A stretch of 64,000 nt of DNA from Uloborus plumipes (GCA_038373865.1 JAXGGA010002067.1:26001-90000), one strand, 5' to 3'; counted from the first letter of the stretch, positions 11,317 to 22,950 are shown. Numbers and translations: made by a program. The notes: generated by a model from the sequence alone, not told the origin.

Positions 11317-12249
11317 CACTCTTAAAAGTGTGCCGCTTATATGTAAGGCACAAGAGAATTGTGCCTTATATTACTTACATATTAAAGGCACAAAGCGTTA
11401 GGTGCCGCTGATACATACAAAGCACAACGAGATGAACGGCACGGACAGGAAGCAAAACTTTTAAAGGCACACTGAATCGGCCGTGCCTTTTAAATTCCCA
11501 CTTCGCAAGTTTTAAGCGGCACATCGTCTATTCACGCTTTGGGTTTGAGGTTATAGCTGATCACGTGGCCCGTATGTTTATTTTCAATGCTGGAGGTGGC
11601 GGAAAGTTCGTTATCGCAAAAATTCAGGATTAAATGTATTCTTTCGTCGTTTTCAAGCAATATTATTAGTTTGAGAGAAATAATTTTATGTATTGCATTG
11701 TTGTTTGATGCGGATGTAAGAATAGGGCACGAAAATCAAGTTATAGTGTAGAAATTTGATCGTTCCATGCCTTTCCTTTGCAAGATTCATCGTTTGAAGC
11801 AACGGCAAATGAAAAGTCAGTCGGGTGCATTTTGTGCAGAATAAGCATATTATGGGTTGCTCTGAACACTTACTATCAGAAGAAGATTTTATTTATCGGT
11901 CCATCCATTATGCATTATAGATTGCCGAGGCAGAAATTGCTGTTTCAAACGTCTTCCTATGGAAACATCGATAACAAAATGGGCAGCAAAAGAGTGTGTT
12001 AGTGTATTTTTAAAATCTACATACTCCTTTGCTGATCTTTTTTGTGCTGTATGTTGACATTTTGTGCTACGACAGGTATGTAAAATAGCTTGTCCAATTT
12101 ATTTCTATTATGATTTATCAGCGTTATTTTAATTAAAATCTTAGTCTTATTTGCCATAATGGTTTAATATGTTAGATATTTGATACTGTTTGTTGTTCCG
12201 GCAAAAAGCTCCATTGACAAAAGAAGTAATTATTTTTTAGTTGCATGGG

Positions 12250-13830
12250 TTTTATTATGATAAATATTGTCTCACAAGATTCGGTTGACTTTAAATTTAT
12301 TGTACTACTTTTTAAAATATAGTAGGATTTTTTAAAAAATAATAAGTTATGATTTAGCATTTTTTTTAAAGTTAAAAATTAATTTTAACTCAATTTGATA
12401 ATATTTCGTAGTACTTCATCATGATAAAGTATAAATTCCAGTGCCGTATTTACATATGGGCTTAGTGGGCTATAGCCCAGGGCGACACGATTGGGGGGGG
12501 GGCGGCACTTTTTCTATGCAAAGTAAAGACCCTTTTTTTTAGACAGCAGGGCTGATCGGCAGCGAGAATTACATCAGTTAATTGAATTAAATACTGTTCT
12601 TTATTTAATAACGCTGGAATGCTGGTGGAATTTTTCATACAAAAGTATTGAACCGCAGGGGAAAAAAAAGAAGATAAGACAGGAATAAGACTAGAAAGAT
12701 GAGAAAAAAAGACTGCAAGACAGAAAAAAATTGTTCGTTAAAACCGGGTCTTTCTCGTTAAAACGAATTCTGTTCCATAGACTTAATATTGATCCAACAA
12801 AATATTCTCGTTTCCCTCGTTGTTGATTTATAATAATGTAAGAGCAGATTTGTAGTAGTAAAAGTTGAAATTCCCAAAAGACGAATTTTTACCAATTGGC
12901 TGATTGTTAACAACCAACCAATTTCATGTTTAACTAGCTGTGTAGCCGGGATTTGCACGGTTTACCTTGAAAATACATTTTATGTCAAGTAAATAAAGTT
13001 TTTTTTTTTTTTAATTTTTTTTTAACAACTTTGAAATTCAACACCTCAAGGGGGGGGGGCGGCCAGTTTCAAAAGCCCAGGGCGGCCTCACGTCAAATAC
13101 GCATCTGATAAATTCTCACAAGATTCAGTTGAATATAAATTTGTTGAACTTGTTAAAATATAATAGGATTTTTTTCGGCAAAAATAAGTAAAAAAAGACT
13201 ATTCTCGTAGAAATTACAGATTCAAAACTAAATATTTATAAAAAGAAACCTTGCCTCTGTGCATTAAAGTTTAAATTCACTAATTTTCTGTATCGCAGCA
13301 TTTATTTACTAAATTTAATAAATTTTAACTTAGTCAATTTTCATGTGACCTTTATTATGGTAAAATACTTTATCACGAGATTCAGTTGACTTTAAATTTA
13401 CGGAACTTGTTATCTTTTAATGAGATTTTATTACACAAAAATACAACTTTTAGTGAAATTTTTTCGTCAAACATTTTTTCTTTAGCATGCCGAGTACTCA
13501 GTGATCAATTTAAATCATTTTTTGGATCCGTATGACATGTTCGTAGTTATAAAAAACTGTTATGATGTTTTTGAATTGTAACAGAAGTTTAAATGTGTTT
13601 AGATGTGATTTAAGGAATCTTGCAATTTTTATCGAGATTGCATGGAATGATCGGTTATTATCCTGTACGTAATAACTAAATTTGAAACTACAGCATTATA
13701 AAACATCAAGTGTTTGTTCTCCCTAAAAAGATACTTTTTTGCATAAAAGGTTAAAATCACTCTATATTTTATAGCATTTCCATTTATTACATTTAATAAA
13801 TGTTATACTAAAGCAACTAAAACTAAAAAT
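12250..13830. repeat. Diverged tandem units inside the large TIR element
   Basis: TCACAAGATTCGGTTGACTT... with AATATAGTAGGATTTTTT occurs at about 12271, 13115 and 13375. GCATTAAAGTTTAAATTCAC... with TTTAATAAATTTTAAC occurs at about 13259 and 13746. The spacing of the second pair is roughly 485 bp. These are old tandem copies interrupted by the hAT MITE. Confidence 0.5.
12439..13107. mobile_element. hAT-type MITE with perfect 8-bp duplication
   Basis: ATAAATTC is identical on both sides (12431-12438 and 13108-13115). The ends CAGTGCCGTATTTACATATGG and, inverted, CAGATGCGTATTTGACGTGAG share the hAT-style CAG(T/A)...CGTATTT pattern. Both ends carry AGCCCAGGGCG-type subterminal repeats and G runs. 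It is 669 bp long with no transposase recognised. Confidence 0.85.
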
Positions 13831-14517
13831 AGTTTAAATACCTTGTTTTGTTCCTATTCTCAATATTGTCTTTCAAAAAGTTACCTTTTAATTAAAATTG
13901 AATAAATTCAATCATGTAAGACTACCTTTGTTTCAGGATCAAACTCACAATTTGTTATGAAGTACTTATATTTGCTATGTCGTACAATGGCAAAAACTGA
14001 AGCTTAATAGCATTTTTTTTTTCTTATCTTGTCCAATTTTCAGTTTTGTTGACAAGATTAGCGAAAATAAGAGCTTATACAACAATGAAATCAGAAAATG
14101 AAATAAAGTATTATGCACAAGATTTTTATATTCTTTGGGAAACATTTTGTTTTGATATATCTAATTAATGTGTCATGACGAATTAAAACCTAAAAAAAAG
14201 TTTAAAACATGCAAGCACTGGGGTAAAAAATTAAGAAGTTACTATAAACTAACATTGAAATTCTCCTTAATAAACCATTATCTAATATATAAAATTCTCG
14301 TGTCACAGTTTTCGTTGCCATACTCCTCCGAAACGGCTTGACCGATTTTGCTGAAATTTTTTGTGCTTATCCAGTATCTATGAGAATCGGCCAACATCTA
14401 TTTTTCATCCCCCTAAATATTAGGGGTAGTCCACCCATAAATTTTTTTTGTTCGCACATAACATCTGATCTACTGAACTAAAACAATATGTGTTATCGTA
14501 AATCCTTACTTCAATGA

Positions 14518-14592
14518 GCGACCCGATGGTCAAGTGGTTTTGCGCGTCAGGTTGAAGTTCCTGATGGAATGAGATCGAATCCAGGCCCAGCT
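14518..14592 (+). repeat. tRNA-like sequence carried in the Helitron
   Basis: GATGGTCAAGTGGTTTTGCGC resembles a tRNA D-arm/A box. TCAGG-TTGAAGTT-CCTGA can form an anticodon-like stem. GATCGAATCC resembles a B box. Acceptor pairing is poor, so it is a relic or tRNA-derived insert, not a functional tRNA gene. Similar tRNA-like stretches could be a constant part of this Helitron family. Confidence 0.4.
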
Positions 14593-15179
14593 GCATGTTT
14601 TTTTTTTTGAATGATTTTAATGATTGTAATGTCCTTATGCAGGTACATCCCTTCATGGGGATCTACCCCATATTTTTTTATAGTACAAAATGACAGTTTT
14701 GGTAGGATCTTTGTTAAAATTGGCAATGGGGTCCTTCGATGCTGTAGAATTTTCTTATGGACGTTCGCGTCATTTTTGGGGGCTTTGAATCGATTGTGGC
14801 AATAAATGGTTTTTGATTTGCGGCACTTATATTATTTTTTTAAAAATTATGTACACTATCAATTATATTATGTTAATTTTTGTACCTTTATAAAATTCTG
14901 TATTTTATACCTTGCATTTACGTCAAATTCAAGGTAAAATTAAAAGTCAAAAATTCTGAAGAAGATAAATATATGTTAAAAATTAAAGTAACTATTTTTT
15001 GTGATTTTCATATTGGTTGTGACCAAAAAACATCATTACAAACAAATAAAATGTATCAAATACCATGAGTGTTGAGTTATTAGGCAAAATCTGCTGTGTG
15101 AAGTTTTTTTTTCACTGCGAGAGAGGGGGGGGGGGGGGATATGAACCACCATTAAAGTGACACAAATTTTTAAAAAATA

Positions 15180-15590
15180 AAGGTTGGATCTCCAATTATC
15201 TTGCTTCGTAATTTGAACCCGCCCCGGCTGTGCAACGGTACGCGATTAGTCATTCAAAAATTAATGAAAAACGTGATCGAAGCCAGGATTTTAAATGGCA
15301 AGTTCAGAGGTGAAAATATACTCATACCACGGATTCCTATTATACCTACAGATGTGCCAATTCAATTCAAACGTATTCAGTTTCCGATTAGATTGGCATT
15401 TGCAATGACTATCAACAAATCCCAAGGTCAAACGATGTCTGTTTGTGGCTTAGATTTGAGAACACCATGTTTTTCACACGGACAATTATACGTGGCATGC
15501 TCTCGAGTGGGTAAACCATCCAGTTTGTTTGTGTTAGCTAAAGATGGACTAACAAAAAATATTTTTCACGCTATAGCATTAAGAGATTGA
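15180..15590 (+). pseudogene. Helitron helicase, C-terminal fragment
   Basis: The protein reads KVGSPIILLRNLNPPRLCNG, then RLAFAMTINKSQGQTMSVCG, then HGQLYVACSRVGKPSSLFVL, and ends at a stop at 15588-15590. These are the C-terminal motifs of Pif1-type SF1 helicases as found in Helitron Rep-Hel proteins: the AxTINKSQGQ block and the LYVACSRV block that includes the arginine finger. The frame is open for about 137 codons without decay but begins abruptly after a stop at 15171-15173. The walker motifs, the Rep nuclease and most of the helicase are absent. In an intact element the protein nicks and unwinds DNA for rolling-circle transposition. Here it is only a tail that was kept with the 3' end. 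Confidence 0.92.
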
Positions 15591-15636
15591 TATTGTTTAA
15601 TAGTGTTACTGTCGTAATTGTTTAATTAATGATATA

Positions 15637-16287
15637 CAGGGTGTCCACTCCTATCGTGGACCAATAGCTAATTTCTAAACCGTTAAAGATACGCATATAG
15701 TTCATTTAGGAAAAAATCTCCAAATTACGAAAGGAATTTTGGGTCTATTCAATGTTTTTCAAAAAATCAAATTTTGAAAGAGTTATGAAATTTAAATTTT
15801 TATACAGCCCCCCAGTCCTATCAATCATATTTAGTAAAACATTCTTGACACTGTAACGTTTAAAACTAAAAAAAAATCACTCTTCTACCACAAAAATTGA
15901 CGGAGTTATGACGTTTTGAAAAATCAAGATTTTGCATTATTTTATGACGTCATCGAGAGATCACTAAAGGGACCGTATGCGAAATCCTTCAAAATCTTGA
16001 TTTTTCAAAACGTCATAACTCTGTCAATTTTTATGGTAGAACAGTGATTTTTTTTTAGTTTTAAATGTTACAGTGTCAAGAATGTTTTACTAAATATGAT
16101 TGATAGGACTGGGGGGCTGTATAAAAATTTAAATTTCGTAACTCTTTCAAAATTTGATTTTTTGAAAAACATTGAATAGACCCAAAATTCCTTTCGTAAT
16201 TTGGAGATTTTTTCCTAAATGAACTATATGCGTATCTCTAACGGTTTAGAAATTAGCTATTGGTCCACGATAGGAGTGGACACCCTG
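15637..16287. mobile_element. Near-perfect 651-bp palindromic MITE
   Basis: The arms begin CAGGGTGTCCACTCCTATCG and end with its exact inverse. TA flanks the element (15635-15636 and 16288-16289). The arms of about 295 bp (15637-15930 and 15995-16287) differ at only about six positions that I could count by eye. The centre, about 60 bp, includes TATGACGTCATCGA. It lies 47 bp downstream of the helicase stop. Such high arm identity indicates recent insertion or recent arm conversion. The CAGGGTGTCC start resembles the ends of the 2934-5848 element, but the interiors differ. Confidence 0.9.
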
Positions 16288-16930
16288 TATAATTTTAAGG
16301 AATAAATTATAATAACTTAAAAATAATGTTTGCCTTTTGTTATTTTTATATTCCCGCATCGTTCACAGCGCTCCATGCTTATTTCACGCATATACCACAT
16401 TCTTACATACATACAATATACACATTCTACCATACATACATACATACTTACAATAAGTAAGCTATTTTTTGTCAACACTAGAAATTACTAGGAAATTATT
16501 TATATGGCAAAACAACGTTTGCCGGGTCAACTAGTTATTATTATAAAAATATAAGAGGCACAAATCCTTTTAAATGTAAGGCACTGAAATCAAAAATCAG
16601 AGGCACAGACGTTTTCAAATATAAGGCACTGAAATCTAAAATCAGAGGCACAGACGTTTTCAAATATAAGGCACTGAAATCTAAAATCAAAGGCACGGTA
16701 TGTGCCTTTTAATTTCAGAGGCACAAACGGTGCCTTTCATTTTAAATGTGCCGCTTTATTTTCAGAGGCACAAAAATTCAAAATGTGCCTCTTATTTCAG
16801 AGGCACAGTTTTAAGAGTGTAGGATTGGTCAATAGATCAATCATTTAATTCCCTCTTCCCTTCATTCTAATCTATTTCGTTTTTTTTTTAAATTATTCTA
16901 TTTTTAAGCAGCACATTAAAGTATATTCAG

Positions 16931-17460
16931 AATCATGCAATACACCGCCAACTCGGCTATTTCGATCCATGGACTGCAGTTTCGAGCTTATTATGCTCTC
17001 ATCAGCATGGAATACGAAAGTAGTCGAGTTGGAGGCAAAAATCCTCTTATAAAGCAAAGAGAGCCAAAAAAGAAAAAAAAAAACTGGTAGTTAATGTGAA
17101 ATTAGAATACCAGCGAGCGATCGCACTTGGTACGGTACAACTCGTAAGTTTTTTAGGCAGAGCTCAAGTTATAAAGCAGTGAGTAACCGCCCCTAAGCAA
17201 GGGCTAAGGCAGAAACATGCAGTACATCGCCAACTCGGCTATTTCGATCTATAGTATTCTAATTTCACAATAGCTACCATTTTTTTTGGCTCTCTTTGCT
17301 TTATAAGAGGATTTTTGCCTCCAACTCGACTACTTTCGTATTCCATGCTGATGAGAGCATAAGCTCGAAACTACAGTCCATGGATCGAAATAGCCGAGTT
17401 GGCGGTGTATTGCATGTTTCTGCCTCAGCCCTTGCTTAGTGGCGGTTACTCACTGCTTTA
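16931..17460 (+). repeat. Palindromic retroposon-like repeat, copy 1
   Basis: TATATTCAG is duplicated exactly on both sides (16922-16930 and 17461-17469). The right part ends ...GGCGGTTACTCACTGCTTTA, the family's constant tail. The left part is an inverted copy that starts at AATCATGCAATACACCGCC. The inverted part also contains a second tail (ATAAAGCAGTGAGTAACCGC near 17174), so the source was a head-to-tail dimer. The arms share CCAACTCGGCTATTTCGATC, CATGGACTG(C/T)AGTTTCG and GAGGCAAAAATCCTCTTATA. Confidence 0.75.
16935..17090 (+). other. 51-codon open frame in a palindromic repeat arm (MQYTANS)
   Basis: The frame begins MQYTANSAISIHGLQFRAYY, continues to VGGKNPLIKQREPKKKKKNW and stops at 17088-17090. 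Copies at 36110 (minus strand) and 43199 (plus strand) begin with nearly the same peptide but stop earlier or differ. The frame is probably an accidental consequence of a young repeat. I list it because automatic annotation tends to report it as a protein. Confidence 0.35.
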
Positions 17461-17469
17461 TATATTCAG

Positions 17470-19224
17470 GATCTCTGCAGTTTTCCTGATTTCTGACACA
17501 AAAATATAATTTTTAGCAATATTTCAATGTCTAGTGTATAAGATTAAAATGACATTTTTAGCTTGAGACTTAATACATTTTTTGTTGCTCAAAAATAGCT
17601 CTAACATAATCAAAACACAAGTACATATTTCACGTCAAATATGTTTTCATATAAAATTTCTTCAATGGAAACTCAGCTGTTAGTTTTAAATTTATACGGG
17701 AGTGTGATTTGGGCCGTTTAGTTCTAATGTTAAGTTTCTGCGAACTGTTCAAATCTTATCGCATAATAATTCAATTTAAAAATTGGTAATGATCTGTACA
17801 CGTGAAGATCTTTTAAACAAAAACAGTTGATAGAATGAGGCTAGTCTCTCAAAAGGTTTTAGTTGAGTGAGAGAGAGGTGCAAGGATGCACAGTTACGTT
17901 AGCACTTTTTATATTAATCTTTCTTTCACACTTTATTTTATTTCTTATGGGCTCCATCCGTTTTAAAAAGGAAATTAATTAATACAGCATTCTGCTAACT
18001 TCTCGTTTACTTAACTAATTCCATCTTGTCATTAAGATTTTATTTTCCTCCTGTGTACTACAGAAATCAAGTTACTCATAATAGTACCGGACCCTGTAAT
18101 ACTCAATGATTAGTTTAACTACTCGGTAAAATTGTAAACACAGCTAAAAGATGCATACATGCAGCGACTATTTTAGAACTATTTGTTTAGCAGAGATGGT
18201 TTGTAATTAACTTTTCATCTTTCTCGAAATATTTGCTATTGATGTTATTATATACGACTATTTATTATTACTTAAAAAGCATAAACCCTTCACTTATCAC
18301 CTATGATGCATTTAATTTGATCTTAGGGCATGAAATCAGCAATTTAAAACATTAAATATCAGAGGAATTTTTTTCAAAGTATTCATTTTTTCTCGCATTT
18401 TAAGGACTACATCATACTTATTAGTTTAGTCACTAAGCCATAATGGCATTGCATCATGAATCGCGATGTCATTAGTGAACTTTCAGAAAGCTTTAATGAC
18501 TTTGGCCAAAGTGAGAAGGAAAAAGATTATAAAAAATCTTGTATCGAAGTAATTTGCTTCATTTAACTTTTATGTGATGTTAAAAAAATCTTTCGTTGAC
18601 TTTTTAAAATTTTTTTTAAAAGCAGCACTTAAAGGATGCATAGCACCTTGTTTAAACTTGCGAAAGTCATCGGTTGTAATTAGGGTTTAGTGTTAAATTA
18701 TGTTTCATTTGTTTCTGTTAAAAAGAAGCTTAAAGAAGAATTTTAAGGGAGGTGTAAGTGTATAATAGGTGATAGTTTTACATCTATTTTTGTAACTCTG
18801 ACCAATTTATTTCACCTCACTTCATAAATACATATAAAAAAAGGATAAGAGGATATTATAAAACTATTTAAATCCATTTTCTGCTTTGCTAAAATTCAGT
18901 GCAACAACGTGTTTTTTATAAATGTAATGTAAAAAACGACAGAAAAGTTGAAATATTTAGAGAAAATCTTTCATTTAGCATCTATCAAAGTAGAAAGACC
19001 TCGATTTTTTGACCACTTTTTCCCACCAGACCTTAGTTATTTTATAGAATTTTCAAGGGATGCTTGTTCATATTGGCCCTCCTTCTGCACAGTATTGATG
19101 TATACACTGCTGATATTGAATGCACTCAACCATGTCCTTAACTTAATCCTTGTGACAAAGATTTCAATGCTAGGCATTCTATGATGCTTTCGGCTATTTT
19201 GTTTCGCAATATTTTATGATTTAA
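17470..19224. other. AT-rich stretch, nothing recognised
   Basis: No repeat boundary, RNA gene or coding domain recognised. Confidence 0.4.
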
Positions 19225-19456
19225 CCCTTTATATCCCAAATTAATTACACAAATTTTGAAAATCAGTAGGGTCTAAGGTCCCCTACACCTTAGGGCCCCT
19301 AAGATAACTGTTTCCGATTGCAGGTACCATCTGTCGGCCTCTCAGCGAAGTACAAGGAGTGGTACTTAAAAGCTTCAGCATGATTCCAGCCATATAGGAT
19401 TCATAATATTAAATTAATATAAGCGGGATTTTTGAGTCCCGTTGGGGCATAAAGGG
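19225..19456. mobile_element. piggyBac-like MITE
   Basis: TTAA at both borders (19221-19224 and 19457-19460) encloses CCCTTTATATCCCAAATT and its inverse partner TTGGGGCATAAAGGG. The 232-bp length leaves no coding capacity. Its TIR is unrelated to that of the 7630-8548 element, so at least two piggyBac-type families are present. Confidence 0.8.
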
Positions 19457-20233
19457 TTAAATCACTGATACTAAGCGCGCATGTCTATTCACAGTTCAAA
19501 CCTCAAAACATTGACCACGCTTGCAGCTTATGCAAAAGCTTTGCCCAACAAACGTTCTAATTGGTATTTCATTGGATGTTATCATATATGATTACAAGAT
19601 GGCAGTATTACTCTTATGTATAAATATCTTTAGGGATATTGAACAAAGTAAAAGCCAGTTTCACCAATTTTAAACACTCTTGTTGCAACCAAATAATTTC
19701 CATATACAATCGTTTTCGAACTATCAAAGATTTTCATTACTTTCTCCCATTTGCCATTTTCAACTCATGGTTTAATCTGAATAAATTATTCGCTTCTACT
19801 GTTTGAAAAGCAAAATATCCAACGTCATTGCTTGTCAGGCCGAGAAACCTTATCTTCCAACAATAAAGCTGGATGAATAAAATAATTTTCATAACGCACA
19901 GAAAGCTGTATTTTCATTCTAGCTGGTTATTTTCTAGAGCTTCGCTGGTAGAGGGGGGGGGGGTGGACGCCAGAGGCAGAATATAAGTCTAGTTTGCAAT
20001 TACTTCTCGTATACGAAAGAGTGGAAAAAATAGCTATCCTAATCTAGGTACTATTTCTGCTCAAAATAATGTAATACTGTTTTATCTGTGCAATTTTGAC
20101 AGACTTTAATTTTTACTTGCTTGTAGCCAACATTTAGGCGATTTTTTATGTTAGCAATTATTTTATTCATAATTTTTGATTGGTATCTAGTTCGCTTATA
20201 TTTGGCTAAACGGACGAACAGCTAAAAGTACTA

Positions 20234-20759
20234 CACTGAAAAAAAAAAGAAAAATCGTTTCTGAATATATGGGGCAACTAAGGTGCAGATAAATTTCATA
20301 AAACTATTTGAGTGTTTTCTGAAATACTCTCAAAAGTTTCTGAATAATTCATAAAACGGTTTTTAAGATACTCGGAAATGTTAATAAAAGTCACGGAAAA
20401 AGGTTTCTAACTACCTCGGAAGGGTTTTTAACCACTTCCCTTACGAATTTTTTTTTTGGAAAAAAATTGCAAAAAAAAAAAAAAAAAAAAACTTTTATTT
20501 TTAAATTTAATTTTGAAATACAAGAAAATGAAGCTATACAAATAAAATATGTAGGTTTCAAGTTGAATTTTTCATTATTTATAGGCGTAAAATCAGTTAG
20601 TTTCACCCGAGTTTTCTCGGGATAATAATTACCTGCAACTCATACGAGCCCGAGATAACTCGGCATAGTCAGGCAAGCGGTTAAAAACTACAGAAACAGG
20701 TTTCCGAAATTCGTAAGTGCCCCATCTATTCAGACATGTTTCCGGATTGTTATTTACTG
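20234..20759. mobile_element. CACTG-ended MITE with CTGAATA-TATGGGGCA inverted repeats
   Basis: The left end TACACTGAAAAAAAAAAG is followed by TTTCTGAATATATGGGGCAAC. The right side, inverted, reads CAGTAAATAACAATCCG followed by GTCTGAATAGATGGGGCAC. The internal A tract is at 20471-20491. The left border is TA (20232-20233). The right border is eroded. It shares the CACTGAAAAA start with 32990-33213. Confidence 0.6.
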
Positions 20760-22381
20760 TCTTTTCTAGAAGAAATAAATCGAGCACTGAACTATAACTG
20801 CTTCCAAACTATTAAAAAATTGATAATAATAATAATAAAATATTAATGCAGAAATGTAACTACAGAGATATTTTTCAGATATTTTTTGCGTGATCATTTT
20901 TGTTTTAAAATTTAAACCCTCATCATTTTCCTGCTTTGCTTTCATCTTAAATTCACAAAAATATTGTGTTCGACGAATAATGCTTAAAATGTTACCAATA
21001 CGCTTCGCTTTCTTTGACAACATGGTAAACTACTTGAAAAGTATTTAAACTTAAAAAAAATCTTTTAAAGTTTAATGTCTAAACGATTTTTCTACTTGGA
21101 TATGAAATTCGCAAATAAAACTGCAGAGTACTTATCAGAAGAATGTGAAGTCTAATGCCAAGTTTACTGAATGGAGGAATTTTACTTCATGCGAAAATAC
21201 ATTTAAGATTTATTTACACAGAAAAATAATTTTAGTGACGCGTAATTATGTCAATCAAAAACCTTTAAAAGTTTTTGACTTGCCTGTCTCACACTTTCTG
21301 GAAGAAAAAATGTAATTGGTAAGCTCTTAGATGTTTATTTTGATAATGAACTGCCAGTGAGGAGAAAAGAGTCGTGATTGATGATCCAAATTAAAAAAAA
21401 AGGCTTTTGTTATGAAATATAATTAAAGAAAGACATTTATTTGATTTTTTTACCGCACAATATTGTCATTTTAAAAATATAGTGTTTAAGGTTGCAATGT
21501 TTACTACTTTCATGTAAAAGAATATTTTAAAGGCTTTATGGGAATAATTTTATGATTGAGGACATTTAGTTTTAAAAGCAGCTGAAGCCATTTTAAAAAC
21601 TACAGGAAGAAAAAATGTCGCACTCTGTTTCATTGAAATTTTAAAACAGAAAAAATTTTTTGTTTGTTGTCAGTATTGTTTAATTATTTATAGATAAAAA
21701 TATTTTGGATCGAGCTAGTTTTGAAATATATCAACCGCTTTTTGTTCATTTTTCCTGCAAATTCCAATTAAATTCTTACCTTGTCTTTATTTTATGTCTT
21801 GTATTAACCAGTTAAATCAAATATGTCAGTTGATAAGACAATTTATTGTAAAAATGTTGCTGATATCACCCGTGCGTTTTTTTATTACCCGGTCAGTAGA
21901 AGCATGGATTGAGCCGATTTTGAATTAAAACCGGGATTTGAATTTGGTTTTCAATCTAATCGAAGGAGATTCATTCTAAATCGCTTTGTATAGTATTGAC
22001 CAAAAGCTATAAAGTTACAATGTTCTTATTTATTTATTTATTTATTTATTTTTTGAAAATCCACGTGTTGGTTTGGTTTCAATACTAAACTGCTCAAATA
22101 ATGCATAAATGTAGATTACTTAGAAGCAAAGTAGCTCTTTTATGCTAAAAACCTATCAAAAACTTTTATATTATTCTAATAGCTGTTATTTGAAGTAATG
22201 TTTCAATTTTTTTTGTTTCGCGAGGAATGTTTACTGGAGAAAAACTCTGCAATTTTTCGAAATATGTTAAAAGATATTTAATTTATCAGAAGGCTGCATC
22301 ACTTACCTAAAATAAAGATGTTTTAGTGCATAGAAATTACCACGAGGAAGAAGAAAAAAAAATGGTATTGCTACGTGCCTC
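20760..22381. other. AT-rich stretch, nothing recognised
   Basis: Contains (TTTA)n near 22028-22053. No gene or element border recognised. Confidence 0.4.
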
Positions 22382-22490
22382 CCCAGGTAGCACAAATAAC
22401 CTTTAAACGTGTTATAAACGTTTTTAAGCGGTTGTTTCAACGTTAATAACTATTTTACAACCTTTAAAAAATGAAGTGTGCTACTTGGGA
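22382..22490. mobile_element. Short CCCAGGTAGCACA MITE, copy 1
   Basis: The ends CCCAGGTAGCACAAATAAC and, inverted, TCCCAAGTAGCACAC bound about 109 bp. The interior alternates AACGTT-containing blocks (TAAACGTTTTTAA, ACAACGTTAATAA), which are partly self-complementary. Two further copies are in the window (22843-22950 and 62725-62832). Confidence 0.8.
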
Positions 22491-22842
22491 CTTTTCAAAC
22501 TTAGTCTCAAATTGGTTGTAAAAGAAAGAACACTGATATTAGAGAGAAACATTTTGAAAATGTTTTCCACTAAACGTTTTCCGAGTACTCTCCTTAACAG
22601 AGAGCCTTGAAGCCAAGTTTCTCTTGAGTCTGAATGAGATTAAAAATCAGTTGGACCTTCAATGGCGCTGCAATTTACATAGTCACTGTGTCAAAATGAA
22701 AGAAGATATGATTGTGAACAAATTTGTCGAGAAGTGCTTGAGAAGCGAAAAACTTAAATCCGAAAATATGTCACCACAAAGACTTATGTCCAGATTGTAG
22801 GGGCTTGCACGTTTTTTGTAGATAACTCATTGATCAATGATA

Positions 22843-22950
22843 CCCAGGTAGCACAAAAAACGTTTAAACGTTTTATAAACGTTTTTAATCCGTTGTCACA
22901 ACGTTAATAACCATTTTACAACCTTTAAAAAACGAAGTGTGCTATTTGGG
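22843..22950. mobile_element. Short CCCAGGTAGCACA MITE, copy 2
   Basis: Nearly the same sequence and orientation as 22382-22490, 460 bp away. It starts CCCAGGTAGCACAAAAAACG and ends GTGTGCTATTTGGG, with TA on both sides (22841-22842, 22951-22952). The flanks extend the symmetry as GATA...TATC. Confidence 0.8.

Larger units (their letters stand above)
14281..16534 (+). mobile_element. Internally deleted Helitron
   Basis: The 5' end TCTAATATATAAAATTCTCG (14281) and the 3' end CTAG (16531-16534) have Helitron form. They are preceded by A (14280) and followed by T (16535), the standard AT target. Just before the 3' end a hairpin, GGCAAA-ACAACG-TTTGCC (16506-16523), is followed by GGGTCAACTAG. 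The element keeps only the last ~400 bp of the helicase frame, has lost the Rep region, and carries a nested 651-bp palindrome (15637-16287). Its length without the palindrome is about 1.6 kb, against 5 kb or more for autonomous relatives. It depended on other copies for rolling-circle transposition. Confidence 0.9.
11317..16819. mobile_element. Large TA-flanked TIR element with GGCAC-rich ends, host to nested insertions
   Basis: The left end CACTCTTAAAAGTGTGCC (11317) and the inverse of the right end, CACTCTTAAAACTGTGCC (to 16819), are inverted repeats. TA lies on both sides (11315-11316 and 16820-16821). About 200-270 bp inside each end are filled with GGCAC or GTGCC motifs in both orientations, spaced irregularly. 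At the right end there is a short tandem unit (AGGCACAGACGTTTTCAAATATAAGGC, about 58-bp period). A hAT MITE (12439-13107) and a Helitron (14281-16534) are inserted. Without them and their duplications the element is about 2.6 kb. I recognise no transposase; the 74-codon frame at 11778-12002 has no domain. Arrays of subterminal motifs in both orientations are typical of transposase-binding sites. Confidence 0.75.

Noticed and set aside
18424..18482. Imperfect hairpin around CATTGCATCATGAATCGCGATG
   Set aside because: Too short and imperfect. Such structures are common by chance in AT-rich DNA.
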